In this document: in pieces, positions 52,161-61,719 of the stretch
Layout: each line of letters opens with the position of its first letter
Position numbering within the stretch: position 1 is the first letter of the stretch
From: Sphingobacterium kitahiroshimense
Lineage (GTDB): Bacteria; Bacteroidota; Bacteroidia; Sphingobacteriales; Sphingobacteriaceae
Length of the DNA: 64,000 bases
Reading direction: 5' to 3'
NCBI RefSeq assembly: GCF_025961315.1
Contig: NZ_JAOQNK010000001.1
Span: forward strand, 1,674,001 to 1,738,000
The notes under the pieces: model-generated
The model's database searches: none
Told to the model about the DNA's origin: nothing
Seen by the model: only the letters and a program-made list of their open reading frames with translations
Program-made: the position numbers and the translations under genes

Positions 52161-53057
52161 CTATTCATAAGCCAACAGGTTTTCCAATACTTTTTCAGAT
52201 AACCTTATTTTCGCCTCAGCGGTAAAACCCGCAAATTTATCAGAACTGATAACCCGGTTCTTTTTAGACAATTCGTCAGCATATGGAGCCATTCCATCTG
52301 CATCAAAAATTGCATAAGAAGATTCATCAGTAAGCAACCATTGACTAAAAGCTACTTTATCAAAGGTCAATCCTAATGATGTATTGATCAATATTGAATT
52401 CTTTTTCTTGATACTAAACTCGGACTCTCCAAGAAGAATTGTATTTTTAGGAAGATGGGTCGTGACCACATCACAGATAGCAAGAAGCTCATGGAGTGGT
52501 AAATAAGTAATTCCTTTTTGTTCGGCTTCTGTTTTTCTATTTCTGTTATAATAAAACACTTTCATTCCAAAATGTCCTGCCATTGTTGCGACCATACTCC
52601 CTAGGGTTCCCAAACCTATAATACCTATACTTTTCCCCTTCAATTCGGTTGAGTCAGCTTTCCATTGGTATTTTCCTAATCCCTGAAATAAATAGATCAA
52701 TTGAGCAAAGATAAATTCGGCAGCTCCTTCATCTCCGTAATCCCTTACACCTTTAACCGTTATTCCTAGTTTTCGCGCAGCTGCTATATCAACATTTGCA
52801 GCACTCTCATCATACAAACTGCAACAAAGTCCAATAAATTTCAAGGACGGACAAGCTTCTAAAATTTCAGCAGAAATAATTGTCTTCCAACTTAGAAGAA
52901 TACAATCACTATCACCAATTCTTTGAATAATTTCCTCATTAGAAACGGGTGTATTATTAAATATAAGGATGGACGACTTCGACAATTCGGCTATCTTTTG
53001 TACAATAGATTCTTGAATGCCACAATCATCTATAATCGTAATTTGATTAAATTTCAT
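52161..53057 (-). CDS. D-2-hydroxyacid dehydrogenase homologue lacking catalytic residues
   Basis: The 298-residue protein has an NAD-binding Rossmann domain with GIIGLGTLGSMVATMAGHFG (about 145-164) and the family's usual interdomain layout, including VTTHLPKNTILLGESEFSI. The catalytic Arg normally found in N-x-S-R-G is Leu228 (NTSLG). The Glu region reads IFDADGMAPY without the usual Glu, and the His site (normally T-P-H-I-A-G-x-T) reads SSDKFAGFTAEA. All three residues of the catalytic triad seem absent, so it may bind NAD(H) without the standard reaction. It stands alone, with 71 bases to the Crp/Fnr gene. Confidence 0.82.
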   Translation of the reverse strand: MKFNQITIIDDCGIQESIVQKIAELSKSSILIFNNTPVSNEEIIQRIGDSDCILLSWKTIISAEILEACPSLKFIGLCCSLYDESAANVDIAAARKLGITVKGVRDYGDEGAAEFIFAQLIYLFQGLGKYQWKADSTELKGKSIGIIGLGTLGSMVATMAGHFGMKVFYYNRNRKTEAEQKGITYLPLHELLAICDVVTTHLPKNTILLGESEFSIKKKNSILINTSLGLTFDKVAFSQWLLTDESSYAIFDADGMAPYADELSKKNRVISSDKFAGFTAEAKIRLSEKVLENLLAYE

Positions 53058-53169
53058 TCATCAAATATAGCGAAATAATACACCAGCAAATTCTTTTAAA
53101 CAGAATTGTGCAAAAGAGACAGACACTTTGCTTTGACATAGGTTTCTCGTACAACCGATCTTCTTAAGA

Positions 53170-54723
53170 CTAACGGCGGCTGAAATAATATCCACGCACC
53201 TTGTTTCCCCGTACTATTTTGCGAAACAGCACCAATCGTCTTTGATTGAATCTGCCAAAGTGATGCAACAGTACAAATAGAAGCACCGGAATACTGATCC
53301 AGCACAATACACCGAAGACGATCTTCAAAGCCGCCAGCATGGCATTGAGCTGCGAGGCCGGATACATCGCTATCCCATTAGAAAAATCACCGATATCCAT
53401 ATACAGTGCACTGTCATACAGACTCTGCCATTGCCCTTGATAGGAAGCCCAATTTAATATAGCTGCACCAAGTGCTGTTGCTACAAATGTTCTGACTATA
53501 ATCAAAACCCCTACAATACCGAGAAGCTCATCCATATTCAGACCAGAACCGGCATAGAACCAGATTCCAATATAGAGTATTCCCATCCCGAGCCCCTTTA
53601 AGAACATCGGAAAATAAAGATATTCCATATTCATCTGTGGCTGTATGAGCAGATACATCATCAGGCTATGAATAAAGAACACCAGAAATCCCGAAGCAAT
53701 AAAATACTTCAGTAACCATTTATGCTTAAAACTGATATACCCATAAATACCTGCCAATATGATTCCAGGAATCATCCACAGATTCAGCTCCGAATTTAAT
53801 AGATTATTGTAGCCCAGTGCTCCTACTGTATATTGCGACAGCAAAGTAGAAGTTGCCAGATATATCCCCATCAGCAACAGCAGCAATATACTGTACCAGA
53901 TGTTGACTCTTGCGGTAAACAGTTCAAATTTGACTAATTTACGTTTTGCTCCCTTTTGCCTATAAATTACGATTGCTATAAGTAGTAGACATAGCAGAAT
54001 AGACACTATAATATAAGGAGAATTAAACCATCCCTGTTGCTTCATAAAGGTAAGTGCAAAATCCAAACTCAAGGCTGCAATAGCGAGTAAACCTAAAGAA
54101 AGCCAATCAATCTGTGATAAGGGCATCCGAAAGGAGAACCGTTGATTGTGCTGGAAGATCAATGAAAGCGCAGCAATGACCAGCATAACAGCAGACATCA
54201 GAAAATAGGGTGCCTGCCAGCTTCCGTCAAACACGACGTCGGCCATGAGATAAGCTGATAACTGAGACAGACAGATCGAAAGCGGATAAAACATCGCGTA
54301 GAATTTGCCGCGATCTCCAGTAGGCGTCAGGATGACCATAATGACCAATAAAAGCTCTATAAAAGGAAAAGTTTTAAAAAAACCAATAAAGAAACCAGCA
54401 ATAATAACGACCAAAGGATTGTCAGTCGTACCAATACAATACGATAACAGTGCAAGAACAATCGAACAAAACACAATGATTTCCTTAGAGCGGAAACGCA
54501 TTTTCACCCGCAGACTAAAGATAATAGCTACTCCCATTCCGATTGTAGTAGCATTACTTGCCATCGCCATATATTCCGTATAGGTAGCAAGCGCCCCTGA
54601 GATATCGGTAATACTATTGCTGTAAACGCTATTGATACTGAGTACCGGGATCAGAAAAATAAAAATAAGCAATAACATGAGCGGTTTGGGCACCCAGGCT
54701 GCAAACAATCCTTTATTATACAT
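53170..54723 (-). CDS. MFS multidrug transporter (DHA2/EmrB-like)
   Basis: The 517-residue protein is almost entirely hydrophobic, with about 14 membrane segments, the size and topology of the DHA2 family rather than the 12-segment type. Its N-terminus is short (MYNKGLFAAWVPKPLMLLL), and a charged C-terminal tail (FNQRRLVLFRKIVRGNKVRG) ends it. It shares a stop/start overlap with the HlyD-like gene at 54723, so it forms the inner-membrane pump of the efflux complex encoded here with EmrA-like and TolC-like partners. The exported compound is unknown. Confidence 0.88.
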   Translation of the reverse strand: MYNKGLFAAWVPKPLMLLLIFIFLIPVLSINSVYSNSITDISGALATYTEYMAMASNATTIGMGVAIIFSLRVKMRFRSKEIIVFCSIVLALLSYCIGTTDNPLVVIIAGFFIGFFKTFPFIELLLVIMVILTPTGDRGKFYAMFYPLSICLSQLSAYLMADVVFDGSWQAPYFLMSAVMLVIAALSLIFQHNQRFSFRMPLSQIDWLSLGLLAIAALSLDFALTFMKQQGWFNSPYIIVSILLCLLLIAIVIYRQKGAKRKLVKFELFTARVNIWYSILLLLLMGIYLATSTLLSQYTVGALGYNNLLNSELNLWMIPGIILAGIYGYISFKHKWLLKYFIASGFLVFFIHSLMMYLLIQPQMNMEYLYFPMFLKGLGMGILYIGIWFYAGSGLNMDELLGIVGVLIIVRTFVATALGAAILNWASYQGQWQSLYDSALYMDIGDFSNGIAMYPASQLNAMLAALKIVFGVLCWISIPVLLFVLLHHFGRFNQRRLVLFRKIVRGNKVRGYYFSRR

Positions 54724-55880
54724 TATCTTAAAGTAACCTCCACATTCATTCCTGCACGCAACAGTTTTAAGTCCTCTGTTTTATTTTCCGAAGTAAATTC
54801 TATTCTTACAGGTATTCTTTGCTGTACCTTTACAAAATTACCGGTGGAGTTATCCAAAGGTACTGCCGCATACCGCGCGCCTGTCGCGCCTGAGATCGCC
54901 GTGATTTTCCCGACAAACTCCTTTCCCCCCAAAGCGTCTACCTGAATGGTCGCTAAAGCTCCTATCATAACATTTTCCATCTGCTTTTCACGATAATTGG
55001 CCGTGATCCAAATGTTATTACTGTCTACGATAGTGGCTACCTGCTGACTTGGACTCAACAGCTGTCCAATATTGATCGTCCTTCTTCCCATGATACCATC
55101 ATGAGGCGCTGTGATTACGGTATATGAAAGATTGAGCTTAGCCATATTTAATGCATTTTCAGCACGTTTGATCTCTGCATCGTTCATTCCTAATCGGGAC
55201 TGTACTTCGGTCACCGTGAGCACAGAAGTACTCCGGGAATTCGCAATCGCCTCATATTGCGAAGATACCGCCTCCAGAGCAGCACTGCTCGCTTCATATT
55301 CCGTTTTCACCTGGTCGAACTGTTGACGGGTTACCGCCTCGTCTTTCAAAAGATTTTTATATCGGTTAAAATTCTGTTCCGCATTCCACAATCTTGCTTT
55401 TGCCGAAGCAATGTTAGCCTGAGCGGCATCGCTGTTGTATTGTGCTGTACCGATATTATTAGTTGCTGTTCTGACCGAATTAGCCGTAACATGCTTAGAT
55501 GCAAGTGCCGACAAATAGGCAGCTTCCGCCTGCCCCAGTTGAGTCTGAATCTCACTATCATCCAATATAAGCAAAGTATCTCCCTTTTTTACGTACTGAT
55601 GCTCGATAAAACGAATATCTTTGATATAGGCCGATACCCGTGTATTGATCGGGTTAATATACGATTCGACCTGTGCTGCATTGGTAAAACGGTTATTACC
55701 TATATTGAAATAGGCGTGGATCACCCAATAGAGTCCTGCCAATACCAATAATAGCACCAACATACTGACGATCGTTCCTCTGTTCTTTTTTTTAGGCATT
55801 CTCTGTTTTACTTTACTTGATTTAACACCTGTATTTTCTACCGAATCTGTTCCTTGATTCTGATCTTGATTTTGTGACAT
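54723..55880 (-). CDS. HlyD/EmrA-family membrane-fusion protein
   Basis: The 385-residue protein has an N-terminal cytoplasmic tail (Lys/Arg-rich to about residue 33), one membrane segment (about 35-58) and a long periplasmic part. The lipoyl-like halves are in VSAYIKDIRFIEHQYVKKGD and AKLNLSYTVITAPHDGIMG, flanking a coiled coil from about 105 to 240. The final beta domain has VQQRIPVRIEFTSENK. It bridges the MFS pump and the TolC-like channel. It starts 37 bases after the TolC gene's end and its stop overlaps the MFS start by one base, showing tight coupling. Confidence 0.93.
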   Translation of the reverse strand: MSQNQDQNQGTDSVENTGVKSSKVKQRMPKKKNRGTIVSMLVLLLVLAGLYWVIHAYFNIGNNRFTNAAQVESYINPINTRVSAYIKDIRFIEHQYVKKGDTLLILDDSEIQTQLGQAEAAYLSALASKHVTANSVRTATNNIGTAQYNSDAAQANIASAKARLWNAEQNFNRYKNLLKDEAVTRQQFDQVKTEYEASSAALEAVSSQYEAIANSRSTSVLTVTEVQSRLGMNDAEIKRAENALNMAKLNLSYTVITAPHDGIMGRRTINIGQLLSPSQQVATIVDSNNIWITANYREKQMENVMIGALATIQVDALGGKEFVGKITAISGATGARYAAVPLDNSTGNFVKVQQRIPVRIEFTSENKTEDLKLLRAGMNVEVTLR

Positions 55881-55917
55881 ATTTTTTATCTACTTCGATG
55901 GAGTTAGCTTCCAGTTC

Positions 55918-57240
55918 TTACATTTTCCCGCTTTCTTTCAATAATTTGTAATACGCAAACACAATATTGATTTCCGAGTTGGTGTACTGCAGTTCAGCAT
56001 CCAACTTGGCATTGCTTGCATCGATCATATCAAGCAGAATGGCCAGCTGGTTATTGTATTTACTTTCCATGATTCTGTAATTCTCCTCTGTCAGATCTTT
56101 ATTTTTTGCCAATGTTGAGTTCTGGCTACGTGTTTCATTATATTTTATGTAGGCGGCATTAACCGCAACTTCGATCATTTTTTCTGTTTCATTTTCCTGC
56201 GCTTTAGCTTTCTCTAATTCATATATGTTAGCCTGTATCTTTTTCGAAGATTTATAGAGCGAACTGATATCATAGCTTAATGACAAACCTACATTCCAAC
56301 CATTTGAGTACATATCCAGGGCGGGCGATGTCGTCGTAATTGGTTTTTGCAATTTATTACCTGCAAAAGCGGCTAAGGTTGGCATACGTTCGGTCTTTGT
56401 TATCTTCGTTGCCGTTTCGGATAGTTCAACTCCCTTTTTACTCATGAGAACTGAGGGGTGCTGATCAATATCGTTTTGGTAGAACGCTAAAGAAGATGCT
56501 TCCAAATTGGTCTGCAATAGCTTTTCATCTGCCAGGAGCTGTATTCCTTCAGGAAGACCCAAGGCAACCAATAGCTGTTTATTCAAGATCTGCACATTAT
56601 TCTCGATCACCTGTAAAGCCAGGTTTAGATTAGAGATCTGCAGTTCACCACGGATCACATCATTTCGAGTGACCATACCTTCTTTATAAAACCGGCTTAT
56701 ATTCTGTAACCGTTGCTCGGCCAATTGAATATTTTTACGGTATACGGAAGCCTGATTTTGCAATTTATACAAGTCCAAATAGTAGCCCAAGGCTAGCAAC
56801 TTGATATTCTGCTCGTTAAACTGATAATTCAGGGTTGCGAGATCTTCTTGTAGCGATTTGGCTTCGATAGTATGTTTGACCATACCACCCTTCCAGATTA
56901 ACTGAGTCGCTTCCAAGGCATAGTTATTGCCAAAATGTGGCATCTTGACCGTCGTCGAATTGGAAAAATCTTTATCAAGTAGGACACCGTCACCGATATA
57001 AAGGGCGCTGGCGCTTAGATTAAGATCAGGAAGCTGTAAATTTTTAGCGACCTCTACGTTCTGTTTTGCTATTTTTATACCTGCTTTGGAAACTGATAAA
57101 GTTGGATTGTTTTCCAGAACCAAAGAAAAGAGTTCTTCAACGGTGAGCTTTTTTTGAGTAGCTTCCTGAGCAAATAGTAAGGAGTCTGAAAAAAGCAATC
57201 CGATTACCAAAAACAGATAACTGAATGGTTTTATTTTCAT
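55918..57240 (-). CDS. TolC-family outer-membrane efflux protein
   Basis: The 440-residue protein has a signal peptide (SYLFLVIGLLFSDSLLFAQ). Helical coiled-coil repeats of the OEP type follow in two halves, such as LTVEELFSLVLENNPTLSVS (about 32-51), KQNVEVAKNLQLPDLNLSAS and the second-half KKIQANIYELEKAKAQENET. The ends of each half pair as expected for the TolC fold. It is the first gene of the tripartite efflux operon, transcribed with the HlyD-like and MFS genes. The AraC gene upstream on the same strand probably controls the operon. Confidence 0.92.
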   Translation of the reverse strand: MKIKPFSYLFLVIGLLFSDSLLFAQEATQKKLTVEELFSLVLENNPTLSVSKAGIKIAKQNVEVAKNLQLPDLNLSASALYIGDGVLLDKDFSNSTTVKMPHFGNNYALEATQLIWKGGMVKHTIEAKSLQEDLATLNYQFNEQNIKLLALGYYLDLYKLQNQASVYRKNIQLAEQRLQNISRFYKEGMVTRNDVIRGELQISNLNLALQVIENNVQILNKQLLVALGLPEGIQLLADEKLLQTNLEASSLAFYQNDIDQHPSVLMSKKGVELSETATKITKTERMPTLAAFAGNKLQKPITTTSPALDMYSNGWNVGLSLSYDISSLYKSSKKIQANIYELEKAKAQENETEKMIEVAVNAAYIKYNETRSQNSTLAKNKDLTEENYRIMESKYNNQLAILLDMIDASNAKLDAELQYTNSEINIVFAYYKLLKESGKM

Positions 57241-57336
57241 TGTGTGCGATACATTTTAGAATTTCACAGCACAAAAGTCGCAAAAAACAACCCTAACAAA
57301 AAGGTTGAAAGCGGGGCAAAAGAAGTCCAAATAGTA

Positions 57337-58185
57337 TCAAAACAAGGTAACCTCGTGTTTATTCCGGTAATTTTTAGGACTTAATCCCGTATGTTTTTTA
57401 AAAAATTTACCAAAAGCATACTGATCCGAGAAGTTTAATTCCTCGGCAATCCTTGTAATGGTATCCTTTGAACTGAACAGTAAAGTTTTAGCCTCATTGA
57501 GTAAGGCTGTAGCAATGAATACGGAAGGTGCTATATCGGTAATTTCCTTGACACAAATCGATAGATACTTGATCGAGATATTGAGTTTTTTGGCATAAAA
57601 ATCTAACTCCTTTTCCGTTTTATAATAATCTGTAGCCAATTCAAGAAACTGCAAGGTGATTTCCTCTTTCCGTGCATTTCGTTTTCGGTCAAATTGAAGC
57701 TGGATTTCTAATGAATCCATCAATTTATAGGTTATGGTGGAAAATATGGAGAGGATGATCTGTTCGTGAAAGAAAGATTGTCTATTCTCCATATCAGTCT
57801 GATAAATCATAAGTTCCACCAAACCTGTTAACTGGTCAAAAATCACTTTATCTGGATTGAAGATATTTTGATTTTTCTCCGCATTGATGATCCGGTACAC
57901 ATCGTACCGGCTAAAGTTAAAATGAATCTTTTCCCTGATAGTCTCCCGATTATAGATCAGCATGTATATTTTAAGGTCATCGGTATAATGGCTCAATTTA
58001 TAGCTGTTATGCGAGGATATCAGTAAAACGTGATCCTCCACATAAGAAACAGATTGGTTATTGATCTCCAAATGAATGGATCCACTTCTGATAAAAATCA
58101 TGCTAAAATTAGCGGGTCTCAGGATATGGCCCATCTTAGCATTTTCAAAAAAGTCTTTTTCATTTAGTATTCTTATCAATGACAT
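57337..58185 (-). CDS. AraC-family transcriptional regulator
   Basis: The frame extends to a TTG at 58191; the ATG at 58185 (MSLIRILNEKDFFENAKMGH) is the better start. The N-terminal domain (about 1-170) is cupin-like with IFIRSGSIHLEINNQSVSYV. The C-terminal domain has two helix-turn-helix motifs. The first is around LDFYAKKLNISIKYLSICVK, and the second ends in RIAEELNFSDQYAFGKFFKK plus HTGLSPKNYR, the classical AraC signature. It lies 96 bases before the TolC gene on the same strand and is the likely regulator of the efflux operon. Confidence 0.93.
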   Translation of the reverse strand: MSLIRILNEKDFFENAKMGHILRPANFSMIFIRSGSIHLEINNQSVSYVEDHVLLISSHNSYKLSHYTDDLKIYMLIYNRETIREKIHFNFSRYDVYRIINAEKNQNIFNPDKVIFDQLTGLVELMIYQTDMENRQSFFHEQIILSIFSTITYKLMDSLEIQLQFDRKRNARKEEITLQFLELATDYYKTEKELDFYAKKLNISIKYLSICVKEITDIAPSVFIATALLNEAKTLLFSSKDTITRIAEELNFSDQYAFGKFFKKHTGLSPKNYRNKHEVTLF

Positions 58186-58400
58186 CAGCAAACTCTTTAA
58201 GTACTAAGGGACAAACTAAGATAAAATTATTTTATATGCAATATTATCTTTTGACGCTGTCTATCGAATGACCCGTTTACTCTCCATTACATGTACGTTG
58301 CAGAAACCGTAATTTTTAGCTATTTCATATGATCAGCATCAGTCACACAGAACTATGATTTACCCAATTATTATTGTACTTTTAAATAGATCAATCCATT

Positions 58401-59675
58401 ATGAAGAATAACACCAAGATCACCAATACAAGTATAGAATCAGCAGGTTTACCAAAAGACGCCAAACATGTTATGGCAGAATATATCTGGAATGGATTTG
58501 ATGCTAAGGCTACAGAAGTCTCTATCGACATCGAAAGTAATACCCTCGGATTTATAACAAGTATCTGCATTCGTGATAATGGGGAAGGAATTCCCAGGGA
58601 AACACTGAACCTTTCATTTGGGAATTTTTTAGATTCGCTCAAGAAAAATAGCTTAAAACGGAGCTCCTATACGCGTGGAAAAAAGGGAAAAGGCCGTTTT
58701 TCTTTCTCACTCTTTGCCACACGAGCAACTTGGAATACTACTGTTAAGACAGATGATGAGCTGATTTCCTATAGCATACGAATAGATCGTGACGCTAAAG
58801 AACAATATGATATCGGGGATATCAAATCAGCGGCTAAACCTGAGGGAACTGGTACAACTGTCAAACTGGAAGGTATCTTTGGACTAACAGCTACTACACT
58901 GGAGTCTGAAGAATTTACAGATTTTCTTGCGCAGGAATTTGGTTGGTATCTGCTTCTCAACCGGGATTGGGGGTACCGCATCCTCCTCAATGGGACTGCA
59001 CTTCATTATAATAACCTGATACAGGAGACCGACAGTACGATATTCACTCTTTATAGTATAGCAGAAAACTCGTACAGCTTCCGTGTAAACTATATCCGAT
59101 GGAAAGAACAGATCGGAGACCGTTACTATTACTATTTTTTAAACAGCAACAAAACTGAAGTAGCAAAACTGCTCAGTAGTTTTAATAATAATGCGATCGA
59201 CTTCCACCACTCGGTGTATATAGAATCTGACTTCTTTGATCAATTCGAGCAAGCTGATATCGCGATTTCTTCGGAAAGCAATCTCTTCAGTGAAAAAGAA
59301 CAGCAGGTTATTTATCGTAAATTACTGGCTGAATTACGTGATTTTCTGGAGCGTAAACAGAAAAAATATATTCGCGAGCAGGCCGTCACAGTCAAACTTG
59401 AAGAACTGGAGAAGAAAAACCTCCTGCCGCGTTACAGCTCGTCAGATATCGATGTAAACCGAAAAAGGATTTTACAATCTCTGATTCAGGAACTGTATAT
59501 TGCCGATCCACGTGCCTTTGTTGGTATCAAAGCTGACCTCATACGTACTTATCTCGGTCTTCTGGACTTGCTCTTGCAAACAGACCGTAAACAGGATATT
59601 GTACCACTTTTTGAAAATGCTATTGCGCTTTCGGAAAAAGAGCGTGATACGATCAGAAAGATACTGGAAAGTTAG
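58401..59675 (+). CDS. GHKL-type ATPase (HATPase / Hsp90-like)
   Basis: The 424-residue protein has the Bergerat ATP-binding fold at its N-terminus: an N-box with Glu27 and Asn31 in MAEYIWNGFDAKATEV, the G1 motif DNGEGIP (Asp59, Gly61, Gly63), and a G2-like RGKKGKGRFSF (about 92-102). A second domain (about 120-310) with strand-rich RVNYIRWKEQIGDRYYYY and a helical C-terminus (YIREQAVTVKLEELEKKNLL onward) follow. There is no kinase H-box, so it is not a histidine kinase. It may be part of a MORC/MutL/Hsp90-like superfamily member that works on DNA or proteins. It converges with the nucleotidyltransferase pair. Confidence 0.8.
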   Translation: MKNNTKITNTSIESAGLPKDAKHVMAEYIWNGFDAKATEVSIDIESNTLGFITSICIRDNGEGIPRETLNLSFGNFLDSLKKNSLKRSSYTRGKKGKGRFSFSLFATRATWNTTVKTDDELISYSIRIDRDAKEQYDIGDIKSAAKPEGTGTTVKLEGIFGLTATTLESEEFTDFLAQEFGWYLLLNRDWGYRILLNGTALHYNNLIQETDSTIFTLYSIAENSYSFRVNYIRWKEQIGDRYYYYFLNSNKTEVAKLLSSFNNNAIDFHHSVYIESDFFDQFEQADIAISSESNLFSEKEQQVIYRKLLAELRDFLERKQKKYIREQAVTVKLEELEKKNLLPRYSSSDIDVNRKRILQSLIQELYIADPRAFVGIKADLIRTYLGLLDLLLQTDRKQDIVPLFENAIALSEKERDTIRKILES

Positions 59676-59797
59676 ATCTGCTGTATTCAATGGGTGAACT
59701 TAAAATTTAAGCATTTTCCGTATTCAAATCTGAAATTAAATTCATTTGGATGTTAGACGAGGCAGCGAAATAATTGAAAAATGCTTTTGACTTACTG

Positions 59798-59838
59798 TAT
59801 AATTGTCTTAAACATAAAAAATATTTAAGACAATTATA
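59798..59838. terminator. Hairpin between the ATPase and nucleotidyltransferase genes
   Basis: TATAATTGTCTTAAA and TTTAAGACAATTATA form a perfect 15-base stem around an 11-base loop. It sits between two convergent genes (stops at 59675 and 59867), as expected for a shared bidirectional terminator. Confidence 0.65.
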
Positions 59839-59866
59839 TTTCTATACGAACGATCATATTCAGTAT

Positions 59867-60928
59867 CTATTGATATAACGATTCGCGTATTTGAAGAAGA
59901 CTTTTTTCTAAATAAGTGGTATCCATTGATTTTGGGAATGAACTCTCGAAATACAGTTCATCAATTTCACATTGTATCACTTCCACCTTTCTACATAATT
60001 CGTCATATGTCCATCTGCCTGATTTTATTTCGAGCAGTGCTTCACGATTAGGGCGCTTAAGAATGAGTTCTCCCTTTAATAACAGATCTCGCGCAACCTC
60101 CATCAGACGTATAGTATGCATCATATTTTTAGCATCATATCCTTGTCCATGTGCGACAGTTCCAGCATAACGCATAACATTACGCTTCTTTTCCCACTCC
60201 TTGTATGCCTTAAAATCTTTACAATATGACGAATAGGCTTCATGATTAACAAAGAGCAATGCTAAGGTCTCCTCTCCTTTCTCAATGGAACTCAAGGCAA
60301 CTTCATGGCTATCTGCTTTTGCCATTATACCGCGATATAATCCTTGCTCATTCTTATCATAATATAATGCAAACACATTTTTACAATGATTCAATTTAAT
60401 CAATCCGCAAAAGTGAGACTTTAACTTATGATCCTGTAACCATGATTCTACAGGATAACTTTTTCCGCTACTCATTATGTAAGCAAAATCTAATAAACTT
60501 TTCCGCGCTCCTACATGTGGATTATTGATCTTTTTGTTCAAGCCTTTGGCTTTTTTCACCTGCTGCATCGCATATTGAACAAAACTATCTATCAATCCCA
60601 TATTAAGGAGTTTTTTAAATTGAAAATTTGCCATTAATGGATGGTTTATCAATATGGATGCTGAAGCACTAGCCAGTAGTTCCATTGCTCCCGGATTATT
60701 TTTACTGAGTAATTCGACAAATCTGCCTAATTCATAATATACCTCATCATGACTATCGTTATTAATTTGAGCGATATAGCTTAAACCATAGAACACATTT
60801 TTTGGTAAGTAAAACACGCCTTTAATATCTGTATCAGATGCCACTGTATCTAAACCGTAAGCCCTGCTTCCTGTTATTGCTTTAAACAGAATCAGATTTT
60901 GATCATGCAGATCTTTAATTGTCATCAT
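59867..60928 (-). CDS. RlaP-type nucleotidyltransferase
   Basis: The 353-residue protein opens with the nucleotidyltransferase motif AITGSRAYGLDTVASDTDIK: Gly20-Ser21, then Asp32-x-Asp34. The next region, NVFYGLSYIAQINNDSHDEV and YYELGRFVELLSKNNPGAME, fits the PF10127 (RlaP) family, named from association with RNA ligases. The remaining 230 residues are helical with no other catalytic motif (RRNVMRYAGTVAHGQGY-like lysine/histidine stretch). It overlaps the partner gene by 14 bases, so the two are co-translated. RNA or small-molecule nucleotidylation is inferred from the family. Confidence 0.8.
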   Translation of the reverse strand: MMTIKDLHDQNLILFKAITGSRAYGLDTVASDTDIKGVFYLPKNVFYGLSYIAQINNDSHDEVYYELGRFVELLSKNNPGAMELLASASASILINHPLMANFQFKKLLNMGLIDSFVQYAMQQVKKAKGLNKKINNPHVGARKSLLDFAYIMSSGKSYPVESWLQDHKLKSHFCGLIKLNHCKNVFALYYDKNEQGLYRGIMAKADSHEVALSSIEKGEETLALLFVNHEAYSSYCKDFKAYKEWEKKRNVMRYAGTVAHGQGYDAKNMMHTIRLMEVARDLLLKGELILKRPNREALLEIKSGRWTYDELCRKVEVIQCEIDELYFESSFPKSMDTTYLEKSLLQIRESLYQ

Positions 60929-61682
60929 CTTCTTTACGAATTAAGTCTATAAAATAACTATTGATCGGTTCTACTGACATTTTTAAAGCAGGTATCGTCA
61001 TAACAGTATCTTTAAGTTTTTTGAATGTATTTTTCATATAGATACACAGCTTCTCATCCGGAGAGAATATAAAATCTTCTCTAACTGATGCTTTTATCAT
61101 AATAATCGACTCCAGATTTTTAATAAAATCGGATGGAAGCAATTGCATTAAATCTTTCATTTCCATTGGCGCATAAGATCTGTTTGTTTCAATCCATAGA
61201 GCTGATAAAAGACTTCTAGCAATGTAAAGAAAATCTTTCAGAGAGATGTTTGACTGATCAAGCCCTTCCATTTTCTTATGACATAAACCTAAATAATGGT
61301 GCATATGTGCACGCAAGTTAGGTGCATAATCCAGTAGTGTTATAAAATCATTTTTAAAAAAACTATAATCTCCATAACAAATTGGGGATTGCAACCATTC
61401 ATATAATGTACAGTTACTTTTGTAAAGTAGCTTCAGTACTTTGCGAATATCCCAACCATAAATATCAAGATCACCAACAATTGGGTACTTAATATCCTCT
61501 TCTATAGAAAAAACCGATAGATAATCAGTCTTTCGTCTTTGATAGATAAACCGAATATCGTAGTCACTATCTAAAGATGGAAAACCCCATGCACGACTTC
61601 CTGACTCACATGCATAAAGTATCTTTATATTTTCCTTAATTTCAATTTCTTGAATGATTCCGCATAAATAATGATGATCCAT
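60915..61682 (-). CDS. Second RlaP-type nucleotidyltransferase
   Basis: The frame extends to a TTG at 61703; the ATG at 61682 (MDHHYLCGIIQEIEIKENIK) is preferred. The catalytic motif ACESGSRAWGFPSLDSDYDI has Gly28-Ser29 and Asp40-x-Asp42, and VGDLDIYGWDIRKVLKLLY supplies the third acidic position. Both features fit the same PF10127 family as the next gene, but the two proteins are clearly different in length and sequence. A palindrome lies directly upstream of the start. The two may form a heterodimer or act in sequence. Confidence 0.8.
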   Translation of the reverse strand: MDHHYLCGIIQEIEIKENIKILYACESGSRAWGFPSLDSDYDIRFIYQRRKTDYLSVFSIEEDIKYPIVGDLDIYGWDIRKVLKLLYKSNCTLYEWLQSPICYGDYSFFKNDFITLLDYAPNLRAHMHHYLGLCHKKMEGLDQSNISLKDFLYIARSLLSALWIETNRSYAPMEMKDLMQLLPSDFIKNLESIIMIKASVREDFIFSPDEKLCIYMKNTFKKLKDTVMTIPALKMSVEPINSYFIDLIRKEDDDN

Positions 61683-61699
61683 TTTCAATTTTATTTTCC

Positions 61700-61719
61700 A
61701 CAAAGGAGCATTCCTTTGT
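61700..61719. promoter_or_regulatory. Palindrome directly upstream of the nucleotidyltransferase pair
   Basis: ACAAAGGA-GCAT-TCCTTTGT is a perfect 8-base inverted repeat, 18 bases before the ATG at 61682. It could be an operator, or a hairpin in the leader that hides the ribosome site (the TCCTTT arm on the minus strand reads AAAGGA). Confidence 0.4.
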
